A DNA stretch of 64,000 nt from Roseomonas nitratireducens (lineage in GTDB: Bacteria; Pseudomonadota; Alphaproteobacteria; Acetobacterales; Acetobacteraceae). Every line of letters starts with the position of its first letter. The stretch's first letter is position 1. This document shows positions 49,737-60,154 of this stretch, one piece after another. A program made the position numbers and the translations under genes. Below the pieces are notes generated by a model. It had not been told where the DNA came from. It made no database searches and saw only the letters and a program-made list of their open reading frames with translations. Where the stretch lies: contig NZ_JAGIYZ010000002.1 of NCBI RefSeq assembly GCF_017813355.1, positions 248,001 to 312,000 of the forward strand, in the 5' to 3' direction.

Positions 49737-50510
49737 ATGCGCAACCCGATGGCCCTGACCGGCCGTACCGTCATCGTCACCGGCACCGGCCAGGGCATCG
49801 GCCGCGCCATCTCCGAACTCGCGCTCGAGCTCGGCGCCAACCTGGTGATGGTGGAACGCAATCCCGAGACCTTCGCCGCCGTCTCCACCGCCCTGGCCGG
49901 CGAGCGGACTCTGGCGCTGATGGGCGACGTGACGGACGAGGCCTTCTGCGCGCGCATCGTGGATGACGCCGTCGCGCGCTTCGGCGCGGTGCATGGCCTG
50001 GTGAACAATGCCGGCATCACGCGCCCGGCGATGATCGAGAAGATGACGCTGCCGCAGTGGCAGGCGGTGATCGACGTGAACCTGACGGCCTGCCACCTGA
50101 TGCAGCAGGCGGTCGGGCGGCACATGATCGCGCGCGCGCGCAAGGGCGAGGCTGCGCCGGGGGCGATCGTCAACATCTCCTCCACCGCGGGCAAGCGCGG
50201 GTCGATTGGGCAGGTAAACTATTCGGCGGCGAAGGCCGGGCTCTACGGCATCACCATGACGGCGGCGCGCGAATGGGCGCGCTACGGCATCCGCGTGAAC
50301 AGCGTGGGCTTCGGCACGGTGGAGACGCCGATGACGGAGACGATCCGGTCCGATCGTTTCCGGGAGCAGACGCTCGCCCGCATTCCGCTGGGCCGCGTGG
50401 CGGTGCCGGCCGAGGTGGCGCCGCTGATCTGCTTCCTGCTCTCCGACGCGGCGTCCTTCATCACGGGCCAGAACTGGCTGGAGGATGGCGGCAGCCACAT
50501 GCAGCCCTGA
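49737..50510 (+). CDS. Short-chain dehydrogenase/reductase
   Basis: 257 residues from ATG 49737, chosen because AGGGAGG lies just upstream; the ATG 13 codons earlier has no such site. The NAD(P) motif TGTGQGIGRA, NNAGITR, and the catalytic NISSTAG, YSAAK (Ser, Tyr, Lys) are complete, and the C-terminus ITGQNWLEDGGS is FabG-like. It could be a 3-oxoacyl reductase or a sugar/hydroxyacid dehydrogenase; its isolation suggests the latter. Confidence 0.9.
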   Translation: MRNPMALTGRTVIVTGTGQGIGRAISELALELGANLVMVERNPETFAAVSTALAGERTLALMGDVTDEAFCARIVDDAVARFGAVHGLVNNAGITRPAMIEKMTLPQWQAVIDVNLTACHLMQQAVGRHMIARARKGEAAPGAIVNISSTAGKRGSIGQVNYSAAKAGLYGITMTAAREWARYGIRVNSVGFGTVETPMTETIRSDRFREQTLARIPLGRVAVPAEVAPLICFLLSDAASFITGQNWLEDGGSHMQP

Positions 50511-50516
50511 GGCGCC

Positions 50517-51583
50517 TCAGGCCGCGTTCCGGGCCTTGGCTTCGGCGTACAGGGCTAGCCGCCGCGTCGCGGCTTCGGACAGGCCGCCGCTGAAGTCGAG
50601 GCCTGCGGGCGGCAGGGATTCCGTGAAGTGGCAGGCGGCCTCGTGGCCGGGTGCGAGGCTGCGAAGGGCCGGCGCCTCGGTCCGGCAGCGGTCCTGCGCG
50701 AAGGGACAGCGCGTGTGGAAGCGGCAGCCGGGCGGCGGATTCATCGGCGACGGTACGTCCCCGCCGAGCGGCTTCACCTGCCCGCGCCGCTGCGGATCCG
50801 GATGCGGGATCGCCGCGAGCAGCGCGCGCGTGTAGGGATGCCGCGGCGCGGCGAACAGGTCCCGCTTCGGCCCCGTCTCGACGATCTGCCCGAGATACAT
50901 CACCGCCACGCGGTCCGCGACGTGCTTCACCACGGCCAGGTCATGCGCGATGAACAGGTAGGACAGGCCAAGCCGCCGCTGCAGGTCCTTCAGCAGGTTC
51001 ACCACCTGCGCCTGAATCGAGACATCAAGCGCGGAAACCGGTTCGTCGCACACGACAAGATCTGGCTGCACCGACAGCGCCCGCGCGATGCCGATGCGCT
51101 GCCGTTGCCCGCCCGAGAATTCATGCGGGTAGCGGTCGGCATGGAAGGCGCGCAGTCCGACCAGGGAGAGCAGTTCCGCCACGCGCGCGCGGCGGGACGC
51201 TGCGGTGCCGATGCCATGCACCTGCATCGGCTCGATGATGGTCTCGGCGACGGTCAGCCGCGGATTGAGGCTGGCATAGGGATCCTGGAAGACGATCTGC
51301 ATCCGGCGCCGCATCGCGCGCAGCGCGCCTCCGCCGATGCGTGTCACGTCCTTGCCCTCGAAGCGGATGCTGCCCGCGCTGGGTTCGATCAGCCGCAGCA
51401 CGAGCCGCGCGGTGGTGGACTTGCCGCAGCCGGATTCACCGACGAGGGCCAGCGTCTCCCCGCGATCGAGCGAGAAGGAGACGCCATCCACGGCGCGCAC
51501 GGTCCCGACCTGCTTCGCCAGGATCAGGCTCTTCCTGACGGGGTAGTGCTTGGCGAGGCCGGTCACTTCGAGCAGCGGTTCGC

Positions 51584-51587
<4 letters not shown>
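50517..51587 (-). CDS. dppF: Dipeptide/oligopeptide ABC transporter ATPase DppF
   Basis: 356 residues from GTG 51587, overlapping dppD by four bases (GTGA). Walker [10 protein letters not shown], signature FSGGQRQR, Walker [13 protein letters not shown], and the C-terminal oligo_HPY region with [14 protein letters not shown], the FeS-like Cys cluster common in peptide-type ATPases. It drives uptake with dppBC. The substrate of this group ranges from peptides to opines and nickel chelates, so peptide is not proven. Confidence 0.92.
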
Positions 51588-52570
<983 letters not shown>

Positions 52571-52582
52571 CGGCTATGCGGT

Positions 52583-52637
52583 TCCGGAGGGGCCTTGCCC
52601 CTCCGGACCACCCCACCAAAGGCCGAAGGGCCTTTGG
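52583..52637. repeat. Bipartite hairpin element, copy B
   Basis: Two stems: TCCGGAGGGGC/GCCCCTCCGGA (52583-52593 with 52597-52607, loop CTT) and CCAAAGGCC/GGCCTTTGG (52616-52624 with 52629-52637, loop GAAG), with a C-rich spacer. The second stem is identical to that of copy A at 44838-44893 and the first differs by a few paired changes. It sits inside the minus-strand transport locus between an amidohydrolase gene and dppD. Confidence 0.8.
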
Positions 52638-52689
52638 AAACCGATAATGGGCGCCAGGGCGCGGCGCCCGGTCTGCAGCATTGCGATGC

Positions 52690-54123
52690 TCACGACCAGT
52701 GGAAGGTCGGCGGGGCGATCTTCTCCGGCGAGCGATGCGCCCAGTCCCGCTGCTGCACGCCGGCGGCCACGCGCTTCTGCGCTTCATGCAGGTGCTCGGC
52801 CGCCTGGCGGTAGTCCATGGTCAGGACCTCGCCGTCCTCGACCACCTTCGCGCCATCGACATAGACCGCCTTCAGCGCGCGGTCGCCGGCGGAATAGATC
52901 AGGCTGCGGATCGGGTCATAGGCCGGGCGGATCATCGGATGGGTGATGTCCACCAGCGAGAAATCGGCCTTGCAGCCAACCGCGAGCCGCCCGATGTCGT
53001 CGCGCCCGAGCGCCATCGCGCCCCCGATCGTCGCCGCGTTGAACAGGTCGGTCGTGCGCAGCGTGCGCGGATTGCCCGCCTGGGTTCGCGCGATATGCGC
53101 GGCAAGGCGCATCTCATCCAGCATGTTGTGCGGATAGGTGTCCGTCCCGATCCCCATGTTCACGCCGCTGCGGATGTAGCGGCCGAGATCCTTCATCGCG
53201 ATCCCCCGCCGGGCGAAGACCGTCGGGCAATGCGCGACGGTCGTGCCGGTTTCCGCCAGGCGCTGGAGGTCGGTCTCGGTGTGCCAGCGCGTGGACGGAT
53301 GGTCGTCGAGGAAGATGCCATGCCCGATGATGCTGCGTTCCCCGAGCAGCCCCATGGAATCGAGCCAGCCGATCGGCGTCGTGCCGTGCCGGCGCGTGAT
53401 CTCGTGGAACTCCACCACCGACTGGGCGGCGTGGATCTGCCAGGACAGGCCGCGCTTGGCCGCTTCCGCGTGGCTGTCCTTCAGCAGGCCGGCGGAGCAG
53501 GTATCGATCTGCGCCGGCACCACCATGCCGAACAGGCGGCCGCATTCGTGCTGCTCGGCGCGCTCGATCAGGCGGAGGGCTTCCTCCATCGCCTTCTCGC
53601 CGGCCTTCTCGTCCCATTCGTACTCGACGACATGGCCGTTCTTCGTGAACCAGCGCGCCGAGCGGAACATCGGCGCGATGCAGACGCGCATGCCCGCTTC
53701 CGCCAGCAGGTCGAGCCATCCCGGATGCGCCATGGACAGGTCGGCAAGCGTCGTCACCCCCGACAGGAGCAGTTCGGACAGCGCCACGCGCACGCAATGC
53801 GGCACCGCATCCGCATCCGCCCGGAAGATCGGCATGTATTCGTAGAGCGACGAATTATACAGGCCGGGCGAGCCGATCTCGTCCAGGAAGCCCTTGTTCA
53901 GCGGCTCGCTCGACGGGTGGGAATGAATGTTCACGAGGCCGGGCATGACCATCAGCCCGCGCCCTTCGATCACCGTCTCGGCCGCGCCTTCGTAGCCCCG
54001 GCCGAGGAAGGTGATGGTGCCGCCGTCGAAGGCGACATCCGTGTCGGGCATGTAGCTGTGGGACTTCGCCGTCGCATCCCAGCCGACGACGAGTTCCGCG
54101 TTCTTGATGAGGGTGATGGCCAT
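52690..54123 (-). CDS. Amidohydrolase (TRZ/ATZ-type deaminase or amidase)
   Basis: 477 residues. The metal-binding H-x-H is in VNIHSHPSSEPLNKG, further ligands in WQIHAAQ and GIGTDTYPHNMLDE, with IAHCPTVFARRG as substrate-site block. The family covers chlorohydrolases, cytosine-type deaminases and cyclic-amide hydrolases. It lies 12 bp behind dppA and before dppDF, so it probably acts on the compound brought in by the transporter. The true substrate is not assignable. Confidence 0.88.
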   Translation of the reverse strand: MAITLIKNAELVVGWDATAKSHSYMPDTDVAFDGGTITFLGRGYEGAAETVIEGRGLMVMPGLVNIHSHPSSEPLNKGFLDEIGSPGLYNSSLYEYMPIFRADADAVPHCVRVALSELLLSGVTTLADLSMAHPGWLDLLAEAGMRVCIAPMFRSARWFTKNGHVVEYEWDEKAGEKAMEEALRLIERAEQHECGRLFGMVVPAQIDTCSAGLLKDSHAEAAKRGLSWQIHAAQSVVEFHEITRRHGTTPIGWLDSMGLLGERSIIGHGIFLDDHPSTRWHTETDLQRLAETGTTVAHCPTVFARRGIAMKDLGRYIRSGVNMGIGTDTYPHNMLDEMRLAAHIARTQAGNPRTLRTTDLFNAATIGGAMALGRDDIGRLAVGCKADFSLVDITHPMIRPAYDPIRSLIYSAGDRALKAVYVDGAKVVEDGEVLTMDYRQAAEHLHEAQKRVAAGVQQRDWAHRSPEKIAPPTFHWS

Positions 54124-54135
54124 GGCGCTCTCTCC

Positions 54136-55734
54136 TTACCGCGTCAGCCGGATATCGAGGCCCTTGTAGAGGGCTACGCCGTAGATGCCGTGCGCGCGCA
54201 CGCCTTCCACCCGCTGGGACGAAGCTACCCAGAGCTGCTCCCGCGCCACGGGCAGCCAGACATTGGCCTCGGCGATGATGCGCTGGGCTCGCGCGATGGC
54301 GGCGGCGCGCACGGCGGGATCGACCGCCGTCTGCGCTTCCCGCAGCGCGGCGTCCGTCGCCGGGTCTGACCAGTTCATCCGGTTCGGCGTCGGGCGGTTG
54401 GCGCTGTTGAAGTACAGAGAGAAGGCGTCCGTCGCGGTCACGTAGGGGTAGGACATGACGAAGGCGTCGAATTCCTGCGTCGCGAGCCGCCCCCAGCCCA
54501 CCGTCGCATCCCAGAGCTGGATGCGCATCTCGAGCCCGACGCGGCGAAGATCCGCCTGCACGGCCTGGAGGTACTGCTGCGCCGCCTGGGTCTGCAGCCC
54601 GTAGACGAGGAAGGTGGCGCGCTGCCCGTCCTTCACGCGGATGCCATCCGGGCCCATCCGCCAGCCGGCTTCATCCAGCACGCGGCGGGCGCCGTCCGGG
54701 TCGAAGCGTGGCACCAGGCGCGCGGCCTCGGCATCGAAGCCCGTCGTCGCCGGGTTGAGGTAGGCGTCCGCCGGCACAGCCGTGCCGAACCAGGTCGCCC
54801 GCACCAGCGCATCCCGGTTCACCGCCATGTTGATGGCGCGGCGCACCTGCGGGTCGTTCACCACGGGCTTGTCCACCTTGAAGCCCATGAAATGGTCCCA
54901 GAAGTAGTTTGCCTGCTGGGACATCCGCACATTCGGCGTGCGCTGCAGCGTCTGCACCGCGATCGCCGGGATGTACTGCGTCACGTCCCCCTGCCCCGTC
55001 TGAAGGGCGGCGAGGCGCGTCTGGCTCTCCGGCGCGATGCGCCAGACCACGCGGTCCACCTGCGGGGTCGGGTTCTGGTACATCCCCGTCGGGCCCCAGC
55101 GGTAGTTCGGGTGGCGCTGCAGCACGAGTTCCTGCCGCGGCGTCCAGGACACCCAGCAGAAGGGCCCGGTGCCGTTGAATCCCTGTACCCCGAAATTCTG
55201 CCCGAGCCGTTCGACCGTGTGGCGGTCGACGATGGAGGCGAAGAAGAGCGTCAGCTGATAGAGCAGTTCGCCGAAGGGCTCGTTCAGCTCGTACTCGACC
55301 GTGTGGGAATCGCGCGCCCTGATTTCCCGCACGGGACCCGCGCGCCAGCGGACCGGGCTGCGCGTCGCGGGGTCGATCCAGCGGTTGATGGAATAGACCA
55401 CGTCGTCCGCCGTCAGCGGGCGGCCGTCGCAGAAGGTCACGTCGCGGCGGAGGTGGAATGTGTAGGTCTTGCCGTCCGGGCTCACCTCCCACCGCTCGGC
55501 GAGCAGCGGGCGGATCGTCGTCATGTCGAAGTCGAGCGCGACGAGCGTGTCGCTCATCATGTACACGACCTCGCCCGCCGAGCGCGCAGTCGAGCGCGGC
55601 GGGTCGTAGTTGTCGGAATCGATCTCCCGCAGCACGACCAGCGTGTTGCGCGGATTGGCGGCCTGGGCCAGGGCAACGGCCGCCGGCAGCGTCCCGGCCA
55701 GCGCCAGCAGCGCGGCCGCGAGCATCTTCCTCAT
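54136..55734 (-). CDS. dppA: Peptide/nickel-type ABC transporter substrate-binding protein
   Basis: 532 residues from ATG 55734, preferred over ATG 55755 because GGGAG precedes it and the signal peptide (RKMLAAALLALAGTLPAAVALAQ) then begins correctly. SBP_bac_5 landmarks are PLLAERWEVSPDGKTYTFHLR, VTFCDGRPLTADDV, FNGTGPFCW and DPQVRRAINMAVNRDAL. It captures the ligand in the periplasm for DppBC. It follows dppC by 17 bp. Confidence 0.93.
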   Translation of the reverse strand: MRKMLAAALLALAGTLPAAVALAQAANPRNTLVVLREIDSDNYDPPRSTARSAGEVVYMMSDTLVALDFDMTTIRPLLAERWEVSPDGKTYTFHLRRDVTFCDGRPLTADDVVYSINRWIDPATRSPVRWRAGPVREIRARDSHTVEYELNEPFGELLYQLTLFFASIVDRHTVERLGQNFGVQGFNGTGPFCWVSWTPRQELVLQRHPNYRWGPTGMYQNPTPQVDRVVWRIAPESQTRLAALQTGQGDVTQYIPAIAVQTLQRTPNVRMSQQANYFWDHFMGFKVDKPVVNDPQVRRAINMAVNRDALVRATWFGTAVPADAYLNPATTGFDAEAARLVPRFDPDGARRVLDEAGWRMGPDGIRVKDGQRATFLVYGLQTQAAQQYLQAVQADLRRVGLEMRIQLWDATVGWGRLATQEFDAFVMSYPYVTATDAFSLYFNSANRPTPNRMNWSDPATDAALREAQTAVDPAVRAAAIARAQRIIAEANVWLPVAREQLWVASSQRVEGVRAHGIYGVALYKGLDIRLTR

Positions 55735-55751
55735 GGTTCCGGTTCTCCCGT

Positions 55752-56627
55752 TCATACGCGAAGCCTGGGGTCGAGCGCGTCCCGCAAGGCGTCCCCGAGG
55801 ACGTTGAAGGCGAGCACGACGATGAAGATCAGGATGCAGGGCACCACGGCGATGTGCGGCGCGAAGAACAGGAAGTTGCGCCCCTCGCTCGCCATGGCAC
55901 CGAGTTCCGGCGTCGGCGGCTGCGCCCCGAGCCCGAGGAAGGACAGCGCCGAACCCAGCAGGATCACCTGCCCGAAGCGCAGCGTCGCGAAGACGAAGAT
56001 GGCCGACAGGCAGTTCGGCGCGAGATGCCGCCAGATCAGCCGCGCATCCGTCATGCCCGTCGCGCGCGCCGCCTCGATGAAATCAAGCCGCATGACCACC
56101 AGCGCGCTGCCGCGGACGATGCGCGCCATCAGCGGCACCGTCGCGACCGAAAGGGCGAGAACCACCGAGAAGATCCCCGGCCCGAAGATCGCCGCGATGG
56201 CAAGTCCCACCAGGATGGCCGGGAAGGACAGCAGCATGTCGACCAGCCGCATGATCGGCCCGCCGAGCCAGCGTTCGTAGAAGGCCGCCAGGAAGCCCAG
56301 CAGCGCGCCGAAGGACCCGCCCAGGGCCACGGCCGCGAGCCCCATCATCAGCGACACGCGCAGCCCGTAGAGCAGCCGCGTCACCATGTCCCTCCCCTGC
56401 GCATCGGCGCCGAGCGGAAGCCCCTCGCTGCCCGGCGGCTGCATCGCGAGACTGAGGTCGTTGTCGTAGGGATCCGTCGGCGCGAGCCAGGGGGCGAGGA
56501 TCGCCGCGGCGATGATCAGCACGACCAGGATGAGGGAGAAGGCCGCCGCCGGTTCCCGCAGCAGCCGAACCAGGATCCCCGGTCGCGGCGGGGCGAGTGG
56601 CTCGCTCGTCTCGCTCGCGGCGCTCAT
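55752..56627 (-). CDS. dppC: Peptide/nickel-type ABC transporter permease DppC
   Basis: 291 residues from ATG 56627, overlapping the dppB stop by four bases (ATGA). DppC-type N-terminal extension, then LGADAQGRDMVTRLLYGLRVSL and EAARATGMTDARLIWRHLAPN, the EAA loop that contacts the ATPase. Six membrane helices are expected. It forms the channel with DppB. Confidence 0.93.
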   Translation of the reverse strand: MSAASETSEPLAPPRPGILVRLLREPAAAFSLILVVLIIAAAILAPWLAPTDPYDNDLSLAMQPPGSEGLPLGADAQGRDMVTRLLYGLRVSLMMGLAAVALGGSFGALLGFLAAFYERWLGGPIMRLVDMLLSFPAILVGLAIAAIFGPGIFSVVLALSVATVPLMARIVRGSALVVMRLDFIEAARATGMTDARLIWRHLAPNCLSAIFVFATLRFGQVILLGSALSFLGLGAQPPTPELGAMASEGRNFLFFAPHIAVVPCILIFIVVLAFNVLGDALRDALDPRLRV

Positions 56628-57565
56628 GCGCCGCGCACCCGGGGGTCGAGCGCCGCGTAGAGCATGTCCACCGTCAGGTTCACCACGATGAAGCCGAGCG
56701 AGAGGACGATGATCGTCCCCTGGGCCATGGGAAAGTCGCTCGACAGGATCGCGCCGACCGCCAGCCGCCCGACGCCGGGCCAGGAGAACACCGTCTCCGT
56801 CACCACCGCGCCACCCAGCAGGAAGCCGATCTGCAGCCCGATCAGCGTCACCACCGGCACCAGCGCGTTGCGCAGCGCGTGGCGGAGCACGACGAGCCGC
56901 TCCGTCAGCCCCTTGGCGCGCGCCGTGCGCACATGGTCCGCCGAGAGCACGTCCAGCACGGCCGTGCGCGTCATGCGCGCCACGGGGCCGACGAAGACGC
57001 CGCCGAGTGTCACCGCCGGTAGGATGATCGAGCGGATGCCATCCATCGTCCACAAGGGCCCGCCGCGCCCGGTGAAGGGCAGCAACTGCCACTGGAAGCC
57101 GACGAACCAGATCAGCACGAGACCAAGGAAGAAGACCGGCACGGACACGCCCGCGACCGACAGCGCCATTATCAGCCGGTCGATCACCGAGCCGCGCCAA
57201 TACCCCGCCAGCGTGCCCATCAGGATGCCGAGCGGGATCGACCACACCAGGCTCGCCGCCATCAGTTCGAGCGTCGGCCCGATCGTGGCCGCCAGTTCCT
57301 GGCTCACCGGCACGTTGTTGATGATGGAGGCGCCGAGGTCGCCCTGCAGCAGCCGCCACATGTACAGGCCGAACTGCACGTGCAGCGGCTCATCCAGGCC
57401 AAGGTCGGCGCGGATCGCTGCAATGACGTCCGGCGTGGCGGTCGGGCCGGCGCGCACCGTGGCCGGGTCCGTCGGGACCACCTGCATCAGCAGGAACCCG
57501 ATCAGGATCACGCCGAACATGACCGGCACGGCGAGCAGCAGGCGATGGAGCGCGTGCCTCAGCAC
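56624..57565 (-). CDS. dppB: Peptide/nickel-type ABC transporter permease DppB
   Basis: 313 residues from GTG 57565, overlapping the upstream amidohydrolase stop by seven bases. It has the family helices MLRHALHRLLLAVPVMFGVI, VPTDPATVRAG, and the EAA-type loop RTARAKGLTERLVVLRHALRN. The overlap ties transport to the upstream hydrolase through translational coupling. Confidence 0.93.
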   Translation of the reverse strand: MLRHALHRLLLAVPVMFGVILIGFLLMQVVPTDPATVRAGPTATPDVIAAIRADLGLDEPLHVQFGLYMWRLLQGDLGASIINNVPVSQELAATIGPTLELMAASLVWSIPLGILMGTLAGYWRGSVIDRLIMALSVAGVSVPVFFLGLVLIWFVGFQWQLLPFTGRGGPLWTMDGIRSIILPAVTLGGVFVGPVARMTRTAVLDVLSADHVRTARAKGLTERLVVLRHALRNALVPVVTLIGLQIGFLLGGAVVTETVFSWPGVGRLAVGAILSSDFPMAQGTIIVLSLGFIVVNLTVDMLYAALDPRVRGA

Positions 57566-59178
57566 AGCGCACCATGGCGGTCGAAGATGGGCTCGCCCTC
57601 GCGCAGCGTCAGGTCGGCCTCGGTGCGGAGCACCTCATCCGGCGTGATGGCGAAGATGTCCCGCGACAGCACCGCGATGTCCGCCTGCATCCCGGGCTCC
57701 AGCGTGCCGCGCCGGTCCTCGGCGAACTGCGTGTAGGCGCCGCACCAGGTGTAGCAATGCACGGCCTCCTCGGCCGTCAGCGCTTCCTCGGGGCCCATCA
57801 CGGTGCCGCGGTTCGTCTTCCGCGTCAGCATGGTGAACAGGTTCACGAAGGGATCGACGGTCGAGACCGGGCAATCGGACGAGGCGGCGGGATGATGCCC
57901 TTCGTCGAGCCAGGTCTTCATCGGATAGGCGTGCTCGGACCGTTCCCGCCCGAGGTTCCTGACGTACAGGTCGCCGAACTCGTACATGAAGACCGGCTGC
58001 GGCACGGGCAGGATGCCGCGTGCCTTCATCCGCCGCCGCTGGTCGCGCGTGACGAAGCCGCAATGCTCGATCCGGTGGCGCCGCCCCGCGAAGGGATGCG
58101 CCGCGCTGTCCGCGGCTTCCATCCCGAGCAGAACCTGCTCGATCGCCGCATCGCCGATCGCGTGGATGTCGAGCTGCCAGCCCTGCTCGTGATACAGCTT
58201 CAGCAGCGCGTGGATCGTCTCGTCCGGGAAGGTGAAGACGCCCGTGCCGCCGCCCGCGCTCGCGAGGTAGGGCTCGAAGAAGGCCGCCGTCAGCCCGCCC
58301 GCGCTGCCATCGGCGAAGACCTTGATCGCCCCCCAGCGCAGCGTGTCGTCGCCATCCATCGGGCGCATGCCGCGTGCCCAGGCGTCCCGCGCGATGCCCT
58401 CCGGATTGCCGGCGAGCACCTGCCACATGCGCAGCGGCAGCCGGCCCGTCGCCTTCGCGACCTCATAGGCATCGACCTCGGCCATGCCCGCCGTCATGCC
58501 GACATTCATGTCGGTGGCCGATGCGAAGCCCAGCGAGGCGAGATGCGTGCAGGCCGCCTCGATCGCCCCGACCATCCTCGCCTCGTCCGGCGGCGGGATG
58601 ACGTCGCGCACGAGGCGCATGGCGCGTTCCTGGAACAGCCCGGTAAGCTGCCCGCCCTTGCGCTCGATCACGCCGCCCTCGGGGTCCGGCGTGTTGTGCC
58701 CGACGCCGCCCAGGTGCATGGCCATCGTGTTCGCCACCGCCATGTGCCCGCAGGTGCGCACGATGGCGACGGGATTGTCCGGCGCGGCACGGTCGAGTTC
58801 CGACGCGAGCGGATGCCGCCCGACATCCAGTTCGGCATGGTCGTAGCCGCGGCCGAGGATCCAGGCACCCTTGGGCGCAGCCTGCGCCGCCGTGCCGATC
58901 CGGCGCAGCACCTCGTCCAGCGTGCGGACCTCCTCGGCGCGCAGGTTCACCTGCGACAGTCCGAGCCCGTAGGGCAGCAGGTGCATATGCGCTTCGTTGA
59001 AGGCAGGGATCGCGACGCGGCCGCCAAGGTCCACGCGGCGCGTGCCCTGCCCCGCCGCGTCCAGCGCATCGGCGCCGAGCGCCACCACGCGGCCATTCCT
59101 GACCGCCAGCGCATCGGTGAAGCCATGCGCAAGGCCGCGGAAGATGCGGCCGCCCGAAAGCAGGAGATCGGCGGACAT
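57559..59178 (-). CDS. Amidohydrolase, YtcJ/NfdA type
   Basis: 539 residues from ATG 59178. H-x-H in FNEAHMHLLPYG, GAIKVFADGSAGG, IHAIGDAAIEQVL, RHRIEHCGF and SSDCPVSTVDPF are the landmarks of the YtcJ-like branch, which includes N-substituted formamide deformylase. It begins the amidohydrolase-dpp transcription unit and is 100 bp behind the transglutaminase gene on the same strand. It probably releases an amine or acid from a compound handled by the neighbouring dpp transporter. Confidence 0.88.
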   Translation of the reverse strand: MSADLLLSGGRIFRGLAHGFTDALAVRNGRVVALGADALDAAGQGTRRVDLGGRVAIPAFNEAHMHLLPYGLGLSQVNLRAEEVRTLDEVLRRIGTAAQAAPKGAWILGRGYDHAELDVGRHPLASELDRAAPDNPVAIVRTCGHMAVANTMAMHLGGVGHNTPDPEGGVIERKGGQLTGLFQERAMRLVRDVIPPPDEARMVGAIEAACTHLASLGFASATDMNVGMTAGMAEVDAYEVAKATGRLPLRMWQVLAGNPEGIARDAWARGMRPMDGDDTLRWGAIKVFADGSAGGLTAAFFEPYLASAGGGTGVFTFPDETIHALLKLYHEQGWQLDIHAIGDAAIEQVLLGMEAADSAAHPFAGRRHRIEHCGFVTRDQRRRMKARGILPVPQPVFMYEFGDLYVRNLGRERSEHAYPMKTWLDEGHHPAASSDCPVSTVDPFVNLFTMLTRKTNRGTVMGPEEALTAEEAVHCYTWCGAYTQFAEDRRGTLEPGMQADIAVLSRDIFAITPDEVLRTEADLTLREGEPIFDRHGALC

Positions 59179-59278
59179 GGCGAAACTGTCACGGCGTGGC
59201 GGCGCCCCGTCAACCCGCCGCGCGACCCGGATGCGCCGATGCGCGCATGCCATGCCATGCATGCGGGCAGTCCTGCCC

Positions 59279-60154
59279 TCAGGCGGGCACCGGGCCGTCC
59301 GCTTCCTCGAGATCGACGCCGACCCAGAGCCCGTGCTCGCCACCGCCGAGGATCACGCCGCGCAGCGGGCTGACATCGCCGAAGTCGCGCCCCCAGGCGA
59401 GCACCACATGCTCGTCGCGCACGACGATGTCGTTGGTGGGGTCGAGCCCGACCCAGCCGAGCCCCGGCCCGAGCCACGCCTCGACCCAGGCATGCGACTG
59501 GTCGGCGCCGCGCCGCGCCACCCCGCCCGGCGGTGGCCGCGTGCGCACATAGCCCGAAACGTAGCGTGCCGGCAGGCCGAGGCCCCGCAGCCCGCTGATC
59601 ATCACATGCGCGAAGTCCTGGCAGACGCCGACGCGTCCTTCCAGCACCTCCGCCACCTGGGTGTGCGGGCCCGTCACGCCGGACTGGTAGGTGAAGTCCC
59701 GCCGGATGCGCGACATGAGTTCGAGCAGACCCGCCAGCACCGGCCGGCGCGGGGCGAAGGATGCGGCGGCATAGCCCGTCGCCGCCGAAACCCTCGGCGC
59801 CAGCACGCTCGGGAAGACGAATTCCGCGGCCGGCAACAGGCGCGCGGCGTCGCGCACGGCTTCCCATGGCGGGGTCTCGGCCGGCGCCGGCGGATCGGGG
59901 AAGCGCACCTCGACCAGCGCCTCGGCGATCACCTCGAAGCGCGCATGCGGCACGTCGAGGAAGACGCGCGTCGCGCGATTGCCGAAATGGTCGGGGGCCG
60001 CCGTCATGTGCGACGGGGTCGGCGTGACATGCAGCGCGGTGCCGCTGACGCGCTGGTGCGGCAGGGCGCGCGGCGTCAGCAGCAGCAGATGCGCCGCGAG
60101 GTCGACGGCGTTCGCATAGGCATAGGTGGTCACATGCCGCAGGCGATAGATCAC
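59279..60154 (-). CDS. Transglutaminase-like cysteine peptidase/amidase
   Basis: 291 residues from GTG 60154, overlapping the upstream ATP-grasp gene by four bases. The transglutaminase core has its Cys-His-Asp triad at C178 (GVCQDFAHV), H221 (SHAWVEAWL) and D238 (GLDPTND), after the N-terminal beta domain. Predicted to be a peptidase or amidase that cuts or trims the product of the ATP-grasp protein encoded just upstream. No Anbu or proteasome-like gene, a frequent further partner, follows. Confidence 0.92.
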   Translation of the reverse strand: MIYRLRHVTTYAYANAVDLAAHLLLLTPRALPHQRVSGTALHVTPTPSHMTAAPDHFGNRATRVFLDVPHARFEVIAEALVEVRFPDPPAPAETPPWEAVRDAARLLPAAEFVFPSVLAPRVSAATGYAAASFAPRRPVLAGLLELMSRIRRDFTYQSGVTGPHTQVAEVLEGRVGVCQDFAHVMISGLRGLGLPARYVSGYVRTRPPPGGVARRGADQSHAWVEAWLGPGLGWVGLDPTNDIVVRDEHVVLAWGRDFGDVSPLRGVILGGGEHGLWVGVDLEEADGPVPA

